Origin: Botryosphaeria dothidea
Lineage: Eukaryota; Ascomycota; Dothideomycetes; Botryosphaeriales; Botryosphaeriaceae
Direction: 5' to 3'
DNA length: 64,000 nt
Assembly: GCA_011503125.2 (NCBI GenBank)
Contig: WWBZ02000033.1
Span: forward strand, 2,108,001 to 2,172,000
The position numbers were made by a program, and so were the translations under genes. The notes beneath the pieces were generated by a model. It did no database searches, was not told the DNA's origin, and saw only the letters and a program-made list of their open reading frames with translations. Below are positions 46,937 to 58,788 of the stretch, piece by piece; positions within the stretch are counted from its first letter, which is position 1, and each line of letters opens with the position of its first letter.

Positions 46937-49248
46937 GAGAGAGACTGCGGGAGGGTGTGGTGGAAAGGGAGGAGAGGGAGCTCTTTGAGGTCTTGGGCTA
47001 GGTTCGCGATGTCTGCGGCTTGGGCCGATCGGCGCAGTTTTGGGCCTAGGCGCGTGTCTCACTCGCTCGACGCTGTGGCTGCGACGCGCCTGCGCGGCGC
47101 TGGGGGGGGCGCGCCCCAGCACTGCCTGCTGCCGCGATAGCAGCGGGCGCTGGGGATGGGACGCAGGGCCCGCGGCGCTGGGGCGGCAGCTTGCGCGCGC
47201 CCATGAGTCACTTGCGCGCTGCCTTCATAATGCCATCATCGCCGTTCCGACTGACTGCGCGTCCTGGCTGTTGATCTGAGACTTGAGCCAGACCCGCCCT
47301 CTTCGTGACCATCCACCCTAGACAGCGCAGGAGGGGGGTGTGTGGCTGCTTGCCCGGGCGGCCGCTGCGGGCACCACCGCGCGCCGTGTAGAAGCAAGCC
47401 CGCCTCCATGCTTGAGTATAATAACTACCGCGCGCCCCTCGGGCCAATCCTCGCGCCCGTACCCAAGTGCCTCGATCTCCGTGAAGTCGCTTGCCTCTCT
47501 GTTGCATTCCTCGCCGCCCGCGACCAGCATCCCCACCGCCGCCGCACGCCAAATCTGGTAGGCTAAGCCCCCGCAGCCAGTCGCTGCGCGAGCCTCATCC
47601 CACCACGCCTGACCGCCTCGACACCCAACTCGAATTCCGGCGCTCTCGGCGGGCGACGTGAATTTACTCCTGTCAGCAAGCGCATCCAACCTTGATTGCT
47701 GCTGCAACCCCGAACCCGGCCGTCCGCAGCCCCGACTCGGAAAGGCGACCCGTCAGCTTAATAAAGACCGCCTTAGCACCCTCGCGCGCTCAAGGCCCGG
47801 CTGGAGATCCTCAACTGAGAACCGCCCGGGGACCCCGCCATCGTCACTTTTCACGTCCCACAGGCACCGCTCTCCAGCACCGCCGAAAGCCCACCGACAA
47901 AGCCCGCCCAACAAGGCGACGGCACCGCAGGGCATTGACTCCGAGCCCAGCTTCCGAACACGCGCTTGCCCACACGAGCAAGCGCTGCACCGCCCGTTGC
48001 TCCGTCGCCGCACGCTTCCGACGGCTTCCTCGCCCCTCCACCGCCTCTCCGCGGCACCGCTTTTCTCTCCTCTCCCGCCTCGCTCAGGCTGCTCAGCGCC
48101 GCAGCAGCCTTCTTCTCCCCAAGTATCCAAGTATGTGTCCCCAGCCCTACCCAGTGCCTTCTTGCCACAAGTCACGGTGAAAGCGGTGGCGGTGGCAGTG
48201 GCAGCCCTCAGCCTTAGCAGGGCATGAAGCTGCAATCTTGTGCGACTGGCTCCTCTGCTGCTGTGCCCACTTTGGGTCAGTCCAGACGGTGGCCTCCGCG
48301 CTGTATCTGCTTTTCTGCGCTGTCCAGTCATTGTCTCATTGTGCGGCGTGCGCCACCGCCCATGCAACCTCCGTTCTTGGGCGCCGTTGGAGGCTGCTCT
48401 CAATGCAAGCTGGCGAGCTAACACGTTCTTGTAGCCTCCCACCGACCAGCGACTTCGCGGTCTGCCATCCATCTCGCCCGCTGCAGGCACAGAGTCTGCA
48501 GCAGCTTCCTCGTCCTAGCCCGTCGGTCGCAGCCCCGCCGAGGTCCGTCCCACACGGCCCGTCGAGCGACCCCTCATTGAAACGGGTTCCGCGAACTTCT
48601 GGCCTCCCCCACGCAGTCAGCTACAGCGACTGTAAGCAGCGCAGAGGTGCGGCGACCACATCCCACGGCATCTAGGCGCGCCGGCCGAGACCTCTTTCGG
48701 CTGCCAGGTGCCGCAAAAACGGCTTCAGCAATGCGAGACTAACGCTCTTCATGCAGAGAGTTTACGCAAGCTCGACCGATCAGTGAGGGTACATGCAAGC
48801 TTTGCCAGTTTCTCACATTCTATCGAAACGAATGTGCGCCTAGCTTGCCTGACCGCACCCCCAAGCAAACCGCAAACCCATTTTGCCATTTAAGTTAGGC
48901 TCACACCGGTCCCGTGCCGCCACCCTTTGCATAGCATCCTGCCGCATACCTGCGTCCGCAGAATCCAGGCTCGCTTCAGACATCGCAAACCCAAGCACCG
49001 AGGGACCAACTGGGAACCTTCCATCTAAAGCAATTCCATCTGACAAATCCAGTAATGATCATAGGTGAGTCTTCCCTGTAGCATTGACTTCGGTCGCCCC
49101 TTTCGAGCCTCGGCGTCGCGTGTTGCTGGTGTCAACCTACATTCACCTCTTGGGTGAGGTGTGGTTGCCGCATACGGACAGTCAGCAGCTATTGTTGCGG
49201 CGATCGTCGCCTATTGTGTGCATGGGGCGATCGCTCAGGCTCCCACCC

Positions 49249-49254
49249 TATAAG
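49249..49254 (+). promoter_or_regulatory. Possible TATA element of the bHLH gene
   Basis: TATAAG lies 137 bp before the start codon, followed by a CAACAAGCAACC-type leader. The position fits a core promoter, but an acceptor-like AG directly downstream makes a leader-intron end equally possible. Confidence 0.3.
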
Positions 49255-49385
49255 AGCACTAGTTGACCACCCCTCCAGCCGACACCAAGATTACCCACTT
49301 CCCACCTTTCAGCGGCTACAACAAGCAACCAACCTGCAAATCAGACTTGCGACTCGACTCACCCGACAACGTTCTTGACCACACA

Positions 49386-49695
49386 ATGGCCCACCCCGGT
49401 TCGCCGGCTCCTTACATCAAGGAGGACCCCGACCAGTTTAACCCCAATTTCCACGGTGACTTCGACATGTCGCAGCACTTCAGCAACAGCCAGCAACAGT
49501 ATGGCGTCAACCCCAATGACCTCACCATGGGCAACAACTTCATCATGAACAACCAATACGGCTCCAACAACATGTCGTCCAGCTTCCTCGGCAACTCGAA
49601 TATTGCCGATGACGAGCTGCGCGACCTCGTCGACGAACCCAGCAACAACAATAACCACAACGGCGGCTTCCAGAACTTCGGTGAGGGCCACAACG

Positions 49696-49726
<31 letters not shown>

Positions 49727-51005
49727 TCAGCATCAGCAGCATCAGCAGGGTTACTTTCACGGTCAAATGAACAACGGCTCCATGCCAGTCAACGCCCAGA
49801 ACAACATGAACATGTACTCCAACACGCCTGACGGTGCTCCCATCCAGAGCCCATTCATGAACAACGGGTTCAACTACGACCAGTTCCAGGGCATGCAGCA
49901 GGCTCACCGCGTCGGCAGCATGCCCAACGGCTCTTTCAGCATGAACGCTAGGCAACACTCCAGGATGGGCCTCGACAGGCAGATGTCCGATTCACGGAGC
50001 CCGATGACGCCGAAGACACCCGCTATGGCTGGCCTCCACCTTAGCACCCCGGACTCGGGCAGCTTCCCCGCTGCACAACCAATCCACGCCAGCCGGCCAG
50101 GTCACGGTCATCAGAAGAGCATGTCTGGTCAATGGGACAACACACCCGGCAGCGGCGGCTCCTGGATCGACTCACCGATTGTGTCACCTCAGCAAGCCGG
50201 TATGCATCATGCTCAGATTGCGGATGTACTCGCCTCTGGAAAGCACGCGTCGCTGCCCACCAAGGTCGAGAACCCGAATCCTGGATTCCAGTCACAAGAG
50301 GCGAAGCGTCGGAGGCGTCGCGAGAGCCACAACATGGTTGAGCGTCGTCGTAGGGACAACATCAACGAACGTATCCAGGATCTGTCGAAGCTGGTTCCCC
50401 AGCACCGCCTTGAGGATGAGAAGGTCCGGAAGCACATCCACAACAACGGTCCTCTGTCACCCACGATGACTGCCACCGGAATCTCACCTCCGCAAGCAAC
50501 GTCGCTTCTGGCTGGACCGAACGGCCGTCGTGCAGCGGGCAACATCACTACCGGTCTTCCTCTTGATGAGAAGGACAAGGGTCCTAACAAGGGAGATATT
50601 CTCAACGGCTCTGTCAGCTGGACTCGCGACCTTATGTGGATGCTCTATCTCAAGTTGAAGCAGGAGGAGCAACTCCACGAACAGATTCGGAGTTTGGGCG
50701 GTGATGTCCCTTTTGAGTATTCAGAGGAAGAGGTCCGGATGAAGACCGAGCTCACCGACGCTGTTGAGAAGAATAACTGGGAGTCGTTCCGGTACTCCCG
50801 CGGTCCCGGTAGCGGCCTTCGCGTCCCAAAGCATACCAATATCGCCGGCGACCCTCTCACCAACCCTATCTCTCCTCAGAGCTTGAGCCCAGCCATCCAG
50901 TCTGGCGGCAGTGGCGCCAACTCTGGCGGTGCTGGACAGCCGGGCTTCTGGGCCAACCAACAGCCGACGTTCAAGGAGGAAGAGGAGTTTGGCATGGAGC
51001 TCTAA
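49386..51005 (+). CDS. bHLH transcription factor with extended loop (Rtg3/TFE-like fungal family)
   Basis: One exon of 539 residues. The N-terminal 300 residues are Asn/Gln/Met/Ser-rich and disordered, with a Q9 tract followed by His/Gln (residues 105-121). The basic region and helix 1 (about 305-345) read KRRRRRESHNMVERRRRDN then INERIQDLSKLVPQHRL. The H-E-R DNA-contact pattern (H316, E320, R324 by my count) predicts E-box binding. Helix 2 (about 403-435) reads KGDILNGSVSWTRDLMWML and continues as a coiled coil. About 55 residues of loop with SPPQATSLLAG and GNITTGLPLDEKDKGPNKG separate the helices. The C-terminus is Ser/Gly-rich and acidic. In filamentous fungi this type is loosely related to yeast Rtg3 (mitochondrial retrograde signalling); equivalence is not established. 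ATG 49386 is the first in frame after the leader. Confidence 0.92.
49698..49748 (+). repeat. CAG repeat encoding Q9 plus His/Gln tract
   Basis: Nine glutamine codons (CAG with one CAA) and then alternating CAT/CAG lie within the bHLH gene. Such tracts vary in length between strains and often lie in activation regions. Confidence 0.9.
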
Positions 51006-53378
51006 TCTCCTTGGATCGTAGCTCAGATCTAGAGTGCGTCAGATTTCGGCAGAATTTGAGATACCCCGATCGCAGCGGCATCGAATCGAATGGTCTTGTC
51101 CTTTTTGTGACATTGGCGACCTAAGGTTCGAGCATCGTTGTGAGATCCACCAGCCTTTCCTCCATTGAGATTTGTCGGATGGCGTTTTTCTCGGTTTCCG
51201 ATGGGTCTTTCATTGGCCTTTGGCTTTCTACTGCGTCTGTTACAACATCATCTTCAACGGAGTTCTTCCAAGGGCATCGTGCGAGGCATTTTACGGATCA
51301 CAGGAGTTTTCTCCATTTTTAACAGCAACCCTCTTCCGGCCGGATCATCACTTGGTTCGGAGTTTTTTTTCTTTGCAAGGTCGATAAGATGATATCCTGT
51401 GGCTTTCTTTCCTTTCACTATCACCAGATTCACACCTCTACATACCCCGGCAACAGACCTATCAGCTATTGCCTCTGAACACTCTTGCACATGATGACGA
51501 CGCGGACCGGCAAAGCAGTCAATAGACCCGAGGGGACGATGGCTGCGTCTTGATTGGCCGCAGGGAATGACTTTTGATTTTAGGACAATTCATGCGTTTG
51601 CTCACAATTTTGGGTCGTTTTTATCTGGGTTCGAGCATATGGATCTCGGCTTTTTCTCCTTTGATACTGGGTTCTCGTAATTGCTTTTCTGATTTACTCG
51701 CCCAGCTACGGCTGCTGGCCGTGCTAGCTAATATCCTCACATACATGATTTCCATACCTTCCAGACTGCTGACCGTATACCCGTGAATATGTTGATCCAA
51801 ACTAACGTTAGGTTTCGCTTCGTCTCGAGGCATATGCACGCTTCGAACGCGATCACTCTCAGTTCCTTGCCTCGCTCGACGGCTCTTTCATCTAGGGTCA
51901 GGGTCAGGCTCGTTCCGAGCCGTGCCCCCTTTCCTCTCCCCATCCCTTTCTGCCGGAAACCTTGCCGAGCGATCCAAACAGGGCGCGACCCGGGTTCGAG
52001 GGTTACCCACCACCACGAGCATCACATATTTCATCTTGCGATAAGGAGTAATCAGCAACCGCAGACTTGGGTCTTCACCGCTGCTTGATCACTTGAACCA
52101 CCCTCTCCATCTTGAAGGTAATTCTAGCTCTACGGTTGGGTGCCAAGGGTTCAAAGGAAGTCATTGGATTGTGTTAAAGACTCAAATATAGAACTCCTCA
52201 CTCTTAGCCGCCTCGTGATTTCCTGTCAAGCATGTGCTAGTACATGTGTACACACACCTTTTCTTCGACGTAACTCGTGCGCCTACTGCCATGACCAGTC
52301 ATGGTTCAGGCGAGCCGAATCGTCACAGCAATCGGCGGCTTGATCACGAAAACGCCACCAACCCAGCCTCATTCTTCTCCGCTTTTGACGAATTCCGCAT
52401 ACAGTGGCTGACGACATACACATTCCTTTGGGAATTATCTTTTGATTTCTTTCCTTTTGCGCTGGCGCACATCTAGCGAGCACGTCTCCTCGATTCGGGC
52501 GACGATGCATGCAAACCAAAGTCACAAGAAAAGTCCGTTCACGCAGCAAGCACAGGGCGATGCAAAAAAAGCCCCCCGTTGGGCCGGTACGCTACTTGGT
52601 ACCGAATGTCTGGGAATTAAGCTTTTTTCTTCTGTTCGGTTCAGGCCGAGGAATGTAGTGTAGCAGCCGTTCATGACCAGGTGTTCGTGACCCCCCAACG
52701 ATCTTTTCCCCACCACTCCTGCCGTTACCCGCCGTCGCCCTGCGTCCCAGAAATCCATGACATGACGTGCACAGTTGCTGCTCGCTCTCACCCCTCCCTT
52801 GTCCCCGTTGGTCTTGTCTCTGGTTGACAGGCCGGGATGTAGGTTTGTGTGGCGCACCTGCTCACCATTCATCCCTTGCTTCATGGCTCTTACCAATGGC
52901 TCTTGCCGCCGGCTTCCTCCACTGCATCCACTACTCTGCTCGTCATCGGCTCCGCCGGACCTCTTCCGCTTTCTGTCAGGCCATAGGACGTTTTCTTTTT
53001 CTGGGGTAAGAGGCATTGACGGCGCGGGCGGGCCGAGGGGTGAATGCCTTGCGCTAGCTGGGTGGCGCTGCTATTTTTGAGTATTTGCGGTCTTATTCTA
53101 TCGATCGATGTTCATGCATGCTAAATGCGGTAAAGGTTGCTTTTGAGAGGCGTGTGCTACTGTTCATGCACCTGCACGCGGCTCGTTCCGAGGGCACAAA
53201 GCTTGGTTGAAGGTGTTTGGCTGTGCGCGTATGCGAGGTGATAGTATCTTGGTACGTAGGGGTTTGGCGATGAGTGGAGAGATGTGTCCGTGTGCTGTTC
53301 ATGCAGGGGCGTTATCGTACGTCTGTGGCGGTTGACGAATGTGGGTGGTGCTCATGTCGTGTTTCGTGTGTCTGCTGC
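51006..53378. other. Convergent intergenic region, no recognisable gene
   Basis: Between the 3' ends of the bHLH gene and COX19. It holds T-rich 3'-UTR-like DNA (51160-51400) and only short open frames. No tRNA or repeat of note. Confidence 0.5.
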
Positions 53379-54221
53379 CTATGCGCGGGCGTTTGCTGTC
53401 TCTGCGGTAGGTCTGGGGTGCGGTACTGGGGTCTGCTGCTGCTGCGCGGATCCCTTGCTTGGTGGCTCGGGCGCTGGGGCCGCCTTGTTGGCGGTGGTGG
53501 ACTCGTCATGGAAGCCGAGGTTTTTCATCTCGTCGGGCGCCATGAGGTTTCTGTGAGGGTATGGGATCAGCGGTGGTCATGCGGGTCTGGAAGGGGGAGC
53601 ATTCGCGGCTGGCTGAAATTGCGGATTGGGAATGGTGGACGGGCGTGCGGATGGGCAGTTCAGCCAGCCGCGGGATGCCCGCTTCTTGCTTTCCAATAGC
53701 TGCTGATGCTCTTCCAGCTCACGATATTCCACCCAAACGGCGAAGATTTTCGCGCGGACATGTGGACGTCTGAGAGGTAGCTGTACGTACCGCTCCATGC
53801 GACATTGTAGGTACTGCTTTGAGATTTGGCGGCACTCCTCATCGTTTGTGCCGCGATGCGCGCGAATGCAGCGCAGATATTGGGTCATGACCGATTTGCA
53901 CTCGCCTATTCCCAAAACAATCCGTAGTATCAGCATAAAATCCGTTATGAATGGGCCACTACAATTGCTTCTCAGGTATATCGTATGATCATGCAGACTG
54001 CGACGAGGAAGCTTCGGGGTAGGGCGGACGGCCGTGATTGGGGCGTGGGTTCAAGGAGACGTACCGAAATGATCGAGGGGGAAAGAGCCGCGCTCCGGCC
54101 TGCTCGTACAAAGCGTGGTGTCAGTCTTCGGCTTCTGCGTGCTCTCTCGGGCTTCGACGGCAACTTACGGTATGGGCTTTTGGATCTGGGTCCTGCCGCC
54201 GGGACTGCCGAATGTGCTCAT
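53379..54221 (-). CDS. COX19: Cox19, mitochondrial copper/redox protein for cytochrome c oxidase assembly
   Basis: Four exons (54221-54169, 54099-54065, 53905-53791, 53550-53379) encode 124 residues. Introns are 69, 159 and 240 nt and keep phase. The start MSTFGSPGG and the block PPERGSFPLDHFGECK are typical of Cox19. The twin CX9C motif that defines this intermembrane-space family is complete (C32/C42 and C54/C64). After it comes NLMAPDEMKNLGF, the conserved C-terminal block. A Gln/Pro/Ala-rich tail of about 40 residues is longer than in yeast. The protein is imported by the Mia40 disulfide relay and helps deliver copper to cytochrome oxidase. Exons 1, 2 and 4 are short, and the gene is easily mis-modelled. 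If intron 3 were retained, the frame would run on to a stop at 53577 without the NLM block. Confidence 0.92.
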
Positions 54222-55363
54222 GCTGTGCGTTTGTTGAAGCTGGTGGCGAGTAATCCGACAGCGGTGCAATTGGCGACGGCGACAGTGGTGGTGGGTTGGG
54301 CGCGCGGATGAGGGCAAAAAAGTGGTAGGAACAAAGTTCAACTGATCGGACGGGGATACGCCACACTCTTCGGCTTCGGCAGATGACGTGCAGCCGCTAA
54401 CCCCGGATTTTTCCCACTCTTTCTGCTTGACAACAAAGCAGAACCCTCCAGGGGTCTGCTTTGGTCATTGCCCCGGATTGGCTCGTTTACCACCCGAATC
54501 AAGACCAGAGGGGACTATCACTAGGACCTGCAGCGCTAAGTCGATTACATATGCCCTGCATGGCCCACTTCATCTCACAGCCTTACCTACATACGAATCT
54601 TGGCAGCCTAGCTTTGTATGGACTTATACAAAGCATCTGTGGAGCGGGCTGGCTTGTCTGCTTAATGCACAAAAGAAAAAGATGAGAGGTTCTGTAGAAT
54701 TCAGTACATATCATTTCTTGATGAGTGGTAGGAGGAATCCGCGTCTTTCCTTGGCAGTGGTGTTCCCCCAATCTCAATGGCTCCCTTTCAGACTTTGCTG
54801 TGAGACCGGAAATGATTCATGTTCTGTTTATTGAGCAGCCTGCCTCAAGTGGACAATCGGAAAGATGTCTTTTGCCATTTTCACTTCTGTCTTCTTTTTT
54901 GGTATGGTCACTTTTCCTTCTCATTTATGTGATTCTAAAGCCTTTCACTTCCACAATCACTTTCTCTTCAAGTGCAGTCTGGCATAATCTGCCTGTTCTC
55001 TATGTGGATGGCATCTGGATTCATTACCAAAAGGTGGAAATTCAGACCGCTAGAAGCTGCCTTTGATAATCCCTCACTACCTTGGGCCGGCAAGAAGAGA
55101 GAGATAGAATCGGCGGTCACACGGAGCGCCACACTCACTGATCGAATTTACAGTTGGTATCAATATCTCGCGTCAGTCTGTGTCATTAACACTCGCTTTT
55201 GATTATTTTTTGCCCTCTCCGCTCACGGTAATACCAACCAAGAATAAAGTGTCGAAAGTAGCAATTCCCCATCATCACCGTGACACACATTGACTAGATC
55301 ACACATAAACCACGCAGTCTGTTACATTACTCGGGTATATCCGTCACTCCATCCCCTCAGACA
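54222..55363. other. Intergenic, no recognisable gene
   Basis: Upstream of COX19 and downstream of NPR3. Moderately AT-rich from 54600. One open frame of 148 codons (54388-54834) has no recognisable features. Confidence 0.5.
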
Positions 55364-58116
55364 TCACCAGTGTCTCACAAAGTACAGCACATTCCTCTCC
55401 CTCAACACCCCCAGCACGCTCCACACCCTCTTTCTCTTGATCCCCTCCCTACCAGCGATATCATCCAAAGCATGCCTACCATCAAAATATTTCAACAGCG
55501 CCGGCCACAAGTCCCTCACCTCCTTCTCTACGCCCTCATCGCCAAAGCTACTCCGAATATGCTCGATCCACCGCGCCTCTAGCGCATTCGCGCGCTGCGG
55601 GCTGTAGATCATGCGCGGCGCGTAGTCGGTAGGGTCCTTGGACGTAGCGTGGTGGGACGCGTGACCGCCGTGATAGCCGGAGGCGGCAACGGCGGCGGAG
55701 GAGGTGGCGCCGTTGTTGTTGCTGGCGCCAGTGTGGTGGTGCGGGTGGTGCAGGTGGTGCCGGAGTGAGTTTGCGGTGCGCTGCGGCGTGTTGGGCGTGC
55801 CATGCGGCATCGATGACGACGCATTCGACGAGACGGTCGAGAGGCCGGTGAGCGAAGTGGTCGAGTGCGAGGCATGCAGCTGCGAGTTTCGATGCGCCGT
55901 CGGACTGGTTGCGGTGTTGAAATTGGTGCGCGAGCTGCGTGCGCTGTTGCTGCCGCCGCCGTCTGAAGCGGTCTCGCTGGTGCGCGGCGATCGCTCCTCG
56001 CGCCGGCCGTTGTGGTGTGGCGTCGATGGGACGTCATCGCTGGCAATGGTCGCCCGGTCAGAGGCGTCGTCTGAGTGCACTTCGAGCGCGGCGTGCCGTT
56101 CTCGTGCTGCTTGCACGGCGGCGCGGGCGGCATCTTTTGCCTCGCGCTCCATGATGGAGGCGACTTCGGCTTGGACCTCAGGAGAGACTCGGATCCAGGC
56201 GAAGGTGCGCAGTTGAGTTACCCAGCCGCCACGCATCAGCCAGGCTAGAATCTCCATGTAGGCAGTACGGTGGTCCTTGCTAGGTATCATGTTGCCGTAG
56301 GTCCTCGGGGATTGGCTAGAAAGGAGACTGAGCATCTTAGGCAGTGACGGCAGCGTGGGGAAGCGTGCCGCATATGCGGGTATAGCTTGCGGTAGCTTCC
56401 GCATATCGGCGTTCGGAGAGACAATATAGATATCTCTATGATGAAGTGGTGGGATGGCTCGGGCGCGGCGCCAGTAGATGAGATGCGCCGCGATGAATTC
56501 TAGGTCAGCTACTGGAATCTTGTGCTGTATAGCGAGTTTGTGGAGGGACTTTATCGGCGTCAAGTTGCTAATGTAATAGGCTAATTGGACAGAGTGCTCT
56601 TTGACGTCTCCTTCAATTTCCTTGAGGAGGGTTTCTTTATCTTCCAGCAAGAGAAGCGCGGAATGGGGAGTAAGAGCAATGGTAAAGCCAGGGTCTGTCT
56701 CAGCATTCTCATCCGGGAGGTTGGCAGTGGTCAGCCATAGCCCAGGCATCTGCGGCTCCGTAGGTCTGGGAATGTACGGCGTTGATGGTGCCTGGGGTAT
56801 TTGATATGACGCATCAGCTAGTGTAGCCAGATTGATGTGGGCAATCTTATTGTTCGAGATAGCGTCGTAAATAATGGCGATAGCTTTGGCTAGTGGAGAT
56901 GACGAGATGATATTATGCCAGAGCATAGACATCGGTTCTCCTGGATTGAGAATCAACAAGGAGAGTTGGCGCAAGAGATATGTCGCTCTAAGAACTCACG
57001 GTTTTCCTTGGCCTTGTTCTTCAGATTCAAAATGGCCTTAGATTCTCTCCATACATAATTGGTCTTGGCCTGCTCGTACCTGAGATCTTTAGAGAACTTG
57101 CGAATGACGTTATCGTACATCTCGCCGGTCCTTAGCTGGTATTCCAAAGCTGGAGGATTTAGCACAAACACAACATTGAACATGGTCATTTCAGTGTCTC
57201 CGCCTGCTGTGGAGGCACTTTTTGCATCTGAACCGGCGTCGGAGGCTTCGTCAGAGATCCCGTGTCCATATCCTGGCTCGTAGCCTGGTGGGAATTCAAT
57301 GGTCATACCGTCTTCAGGGCCAGTCACATCCACACCCTCATCATCTGTGTCCGCCCGTGCACCGCTCTCATACTGATCGTCCGTATCCTGGTGGCCACTG
57401 CTGGGGCGTACATCCTCCTGGATGGCAATGGAGAGCTTCTTCTCGTTCTTTCTTCTTTTCCTCCATGCGCCGTTGCCCTTTGCAAACATTGGATAACCCA
57501 GGAAACTCAGTCCTTCCATGCCCACCTCAAATTTTCTTTTATTAAATCCTTTTCCAGGGCACAGAAGCTTCTCCAATCCCTCACTCTTGAACCCCATTAC
57601 ACTCTCCCATTCAGGCGCACGATCTTCCTGCACACCTACACCGACCTTCTTTCCCGACGCGCCGGCACCACTTCCCCCTCCCCTCCCTTCATCGTCCCCC
57701 AGCGCTACATCATCATCATCGCCGTCCTCCTCCGTGACGTCCTCGCTTGCGCTTCGCAGACTTCTCTGTCCTCTACTCCTGCCCTCTCTTAGCCCGGTCC
57801 CTCTGCTCGTGCCTTTGCTCGTGCCTCTACTGCCTGCCCTACTTGCACCCTCGGTTTCGCTGGCCGCCTCATCAGAGCCGTCACTACCGCCGTTATCCGA
57901 GCTCCAGCCACTGGTCGACGAGGAGGTCGAGGATTCGTCGTCCGTCAGCGTCGAGCCGGACGTGCCGTACCATTGAGGGTGCTGGGGCGTCGCGTTCGAG
58001 GGGCCGACCGGGTGTGGCGGGTAGTGGAAGACGAGGCGGGGGCCCGAGAGCGACTTGATGACGAGGAGGATGGCGACGAGCGACGGGTTGGGCGGGAGAA
58101 TGTTCGGCGACGGCAT
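55364..58116 (-). CDS. NPR3: Npr3, nitrogen permease regulator 3-like subunit of the SEACIT/GATOR1 complex
   Basis: Two exons (58116-57000 and 56940-55364; 59-nt intron with a TTGAT branch site) encode 897 residues. Npr3 pairs with Npr2 and Iml1 at the vacuole surface, where the complex restrains TORC1 when amino acids are scarce. The N-terminus (NPSLVAILLVIKSLSGPRLVFHYPP) is the longin-like part. A Ser/Gly/acidic insertion (about residues 55-165) and a second acidic one (about 230-290) interrupt it. The core resumes with EMTMFNVVFVLNPP and YDNVIRKFSKDLRYEQ. Later blocks include DIYIVSPNADMRKLP and RTAYMEILAWLMRGGWVTQL. The end of the protein is a winged-helix-like region (ALDDIAGREGIKRKRVWSVL to YFVRHW). 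A third low-complexity insertion rich in Ser, Thr, His and Asn precedes it (about 655-800). The insertions make it longer than the yeast protein's core but are common in this phylum. Confidence 0.94.
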
Positions 58117-58788
58117 CGTGGTGTGCGCGTTGCGCGCGCGCTGCTGCTGTTACTCTGGCAATGATGCTGATCTTTTCGTAAGGAATTGGTCGCAAGTGTG
58201 CGGCTGCACCGCTGAGGCACTGCCCGGGGGTTATGTGGTGATCATGCTGCAGAAAGGTGCGTCGGTGGTGGTGCGGAGTGTGGAGCGGAGTGTGGAGCGG
58301 GTAGCCACGCGAGATGGCGGGGACCAAGCTCCCTTGCCTATGACGCTCGGCGTGGATCAGCCAGCACCTCGGTATATCCTTCCAGAACACGTGGAAAATC
58401 ATCGTACAGAGGGGTATTGCAGCCGAGTGCGATGTTCCCATACACAATAGACGAAGATTGAATTAGCATTATTCTTCGTCAGTAGAAACGCGCAACACTT
58501 GTGTGCTTGCGTCCGGACGGAGGATTCGACTCCCCACGAAATTGTATTGAAATGGCAGCATCCCCCTGTGAATCAAAAATGTCACCGTAGATACTATCGC
58601 TATTCTACTCAGTTTAAGAGAATATTGTGGCAGACGCCCGAAGTTGAAATTTTTGCTCTTTTGCTCTGCACTAACATCGCCTATTCGCAGAGCCGCTCGC
58701 GGTGGTCATACATTCTAGGTAAAGAGATGAAATCTACCTGTATGCTCGCTTATGCGCCCATCCCCTGGTTGATTGAATATGCAGACCT
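58117..58788. other. Promoter region of NPR3 and 3' flank of the carrier gene
   Basis: 672 bp without a gene, containing a 12-bp tandem repeat at 58273. A 111-codon open frame on the plus strand (58499-58834) is antisense to the carrier's 3' end and has no domain. Confidence 0.5.
58273..58300 (+). repeat. 12-bp tandem repeat, 2.3 copies
   Basis: The unit GCGGAGTGTGGA is present twice in a row plus GCGG, about 160 bp upstream of the NPR3 start codon. Confidence 0.85.

Larger units (their letters stand above)
46483..49385. other. 2.9-kb interval with GC-rich promoter-like DNA, no recognisable gene
   Basis: Divergent promoter region between SFT2 (minus) and the bHLH gene (plus). 46850-47200 is extremely G-rich. 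47650-48500 is CT-rich and may be part of a long, possibly spliced 5' leader of the bHLH gene. Donor-like (GTATGT near 48134) and acceptor-like (TTCTTGTAG near 48434; GCACTAG near 49262) sites occur, but I cannot fix a leader intron. No coding gene recognised. Confidence 0.5.

Noticed and set aside
53577..53936. Single-exon model of COX19 starting MLILRIVLG
   Set aside because: The first residues are intron sequence (CTGAT branch and AATAG acceptor) and the tail is intron 3. The four-exon model restores both conserved ends of Cox19.
58518..58545. tRNA B-box-like sequence GGATTCGACTCC
   Set aside because: No A box at the right distance, no acceptor-stem pairing and no anticodon arm could be drawn.
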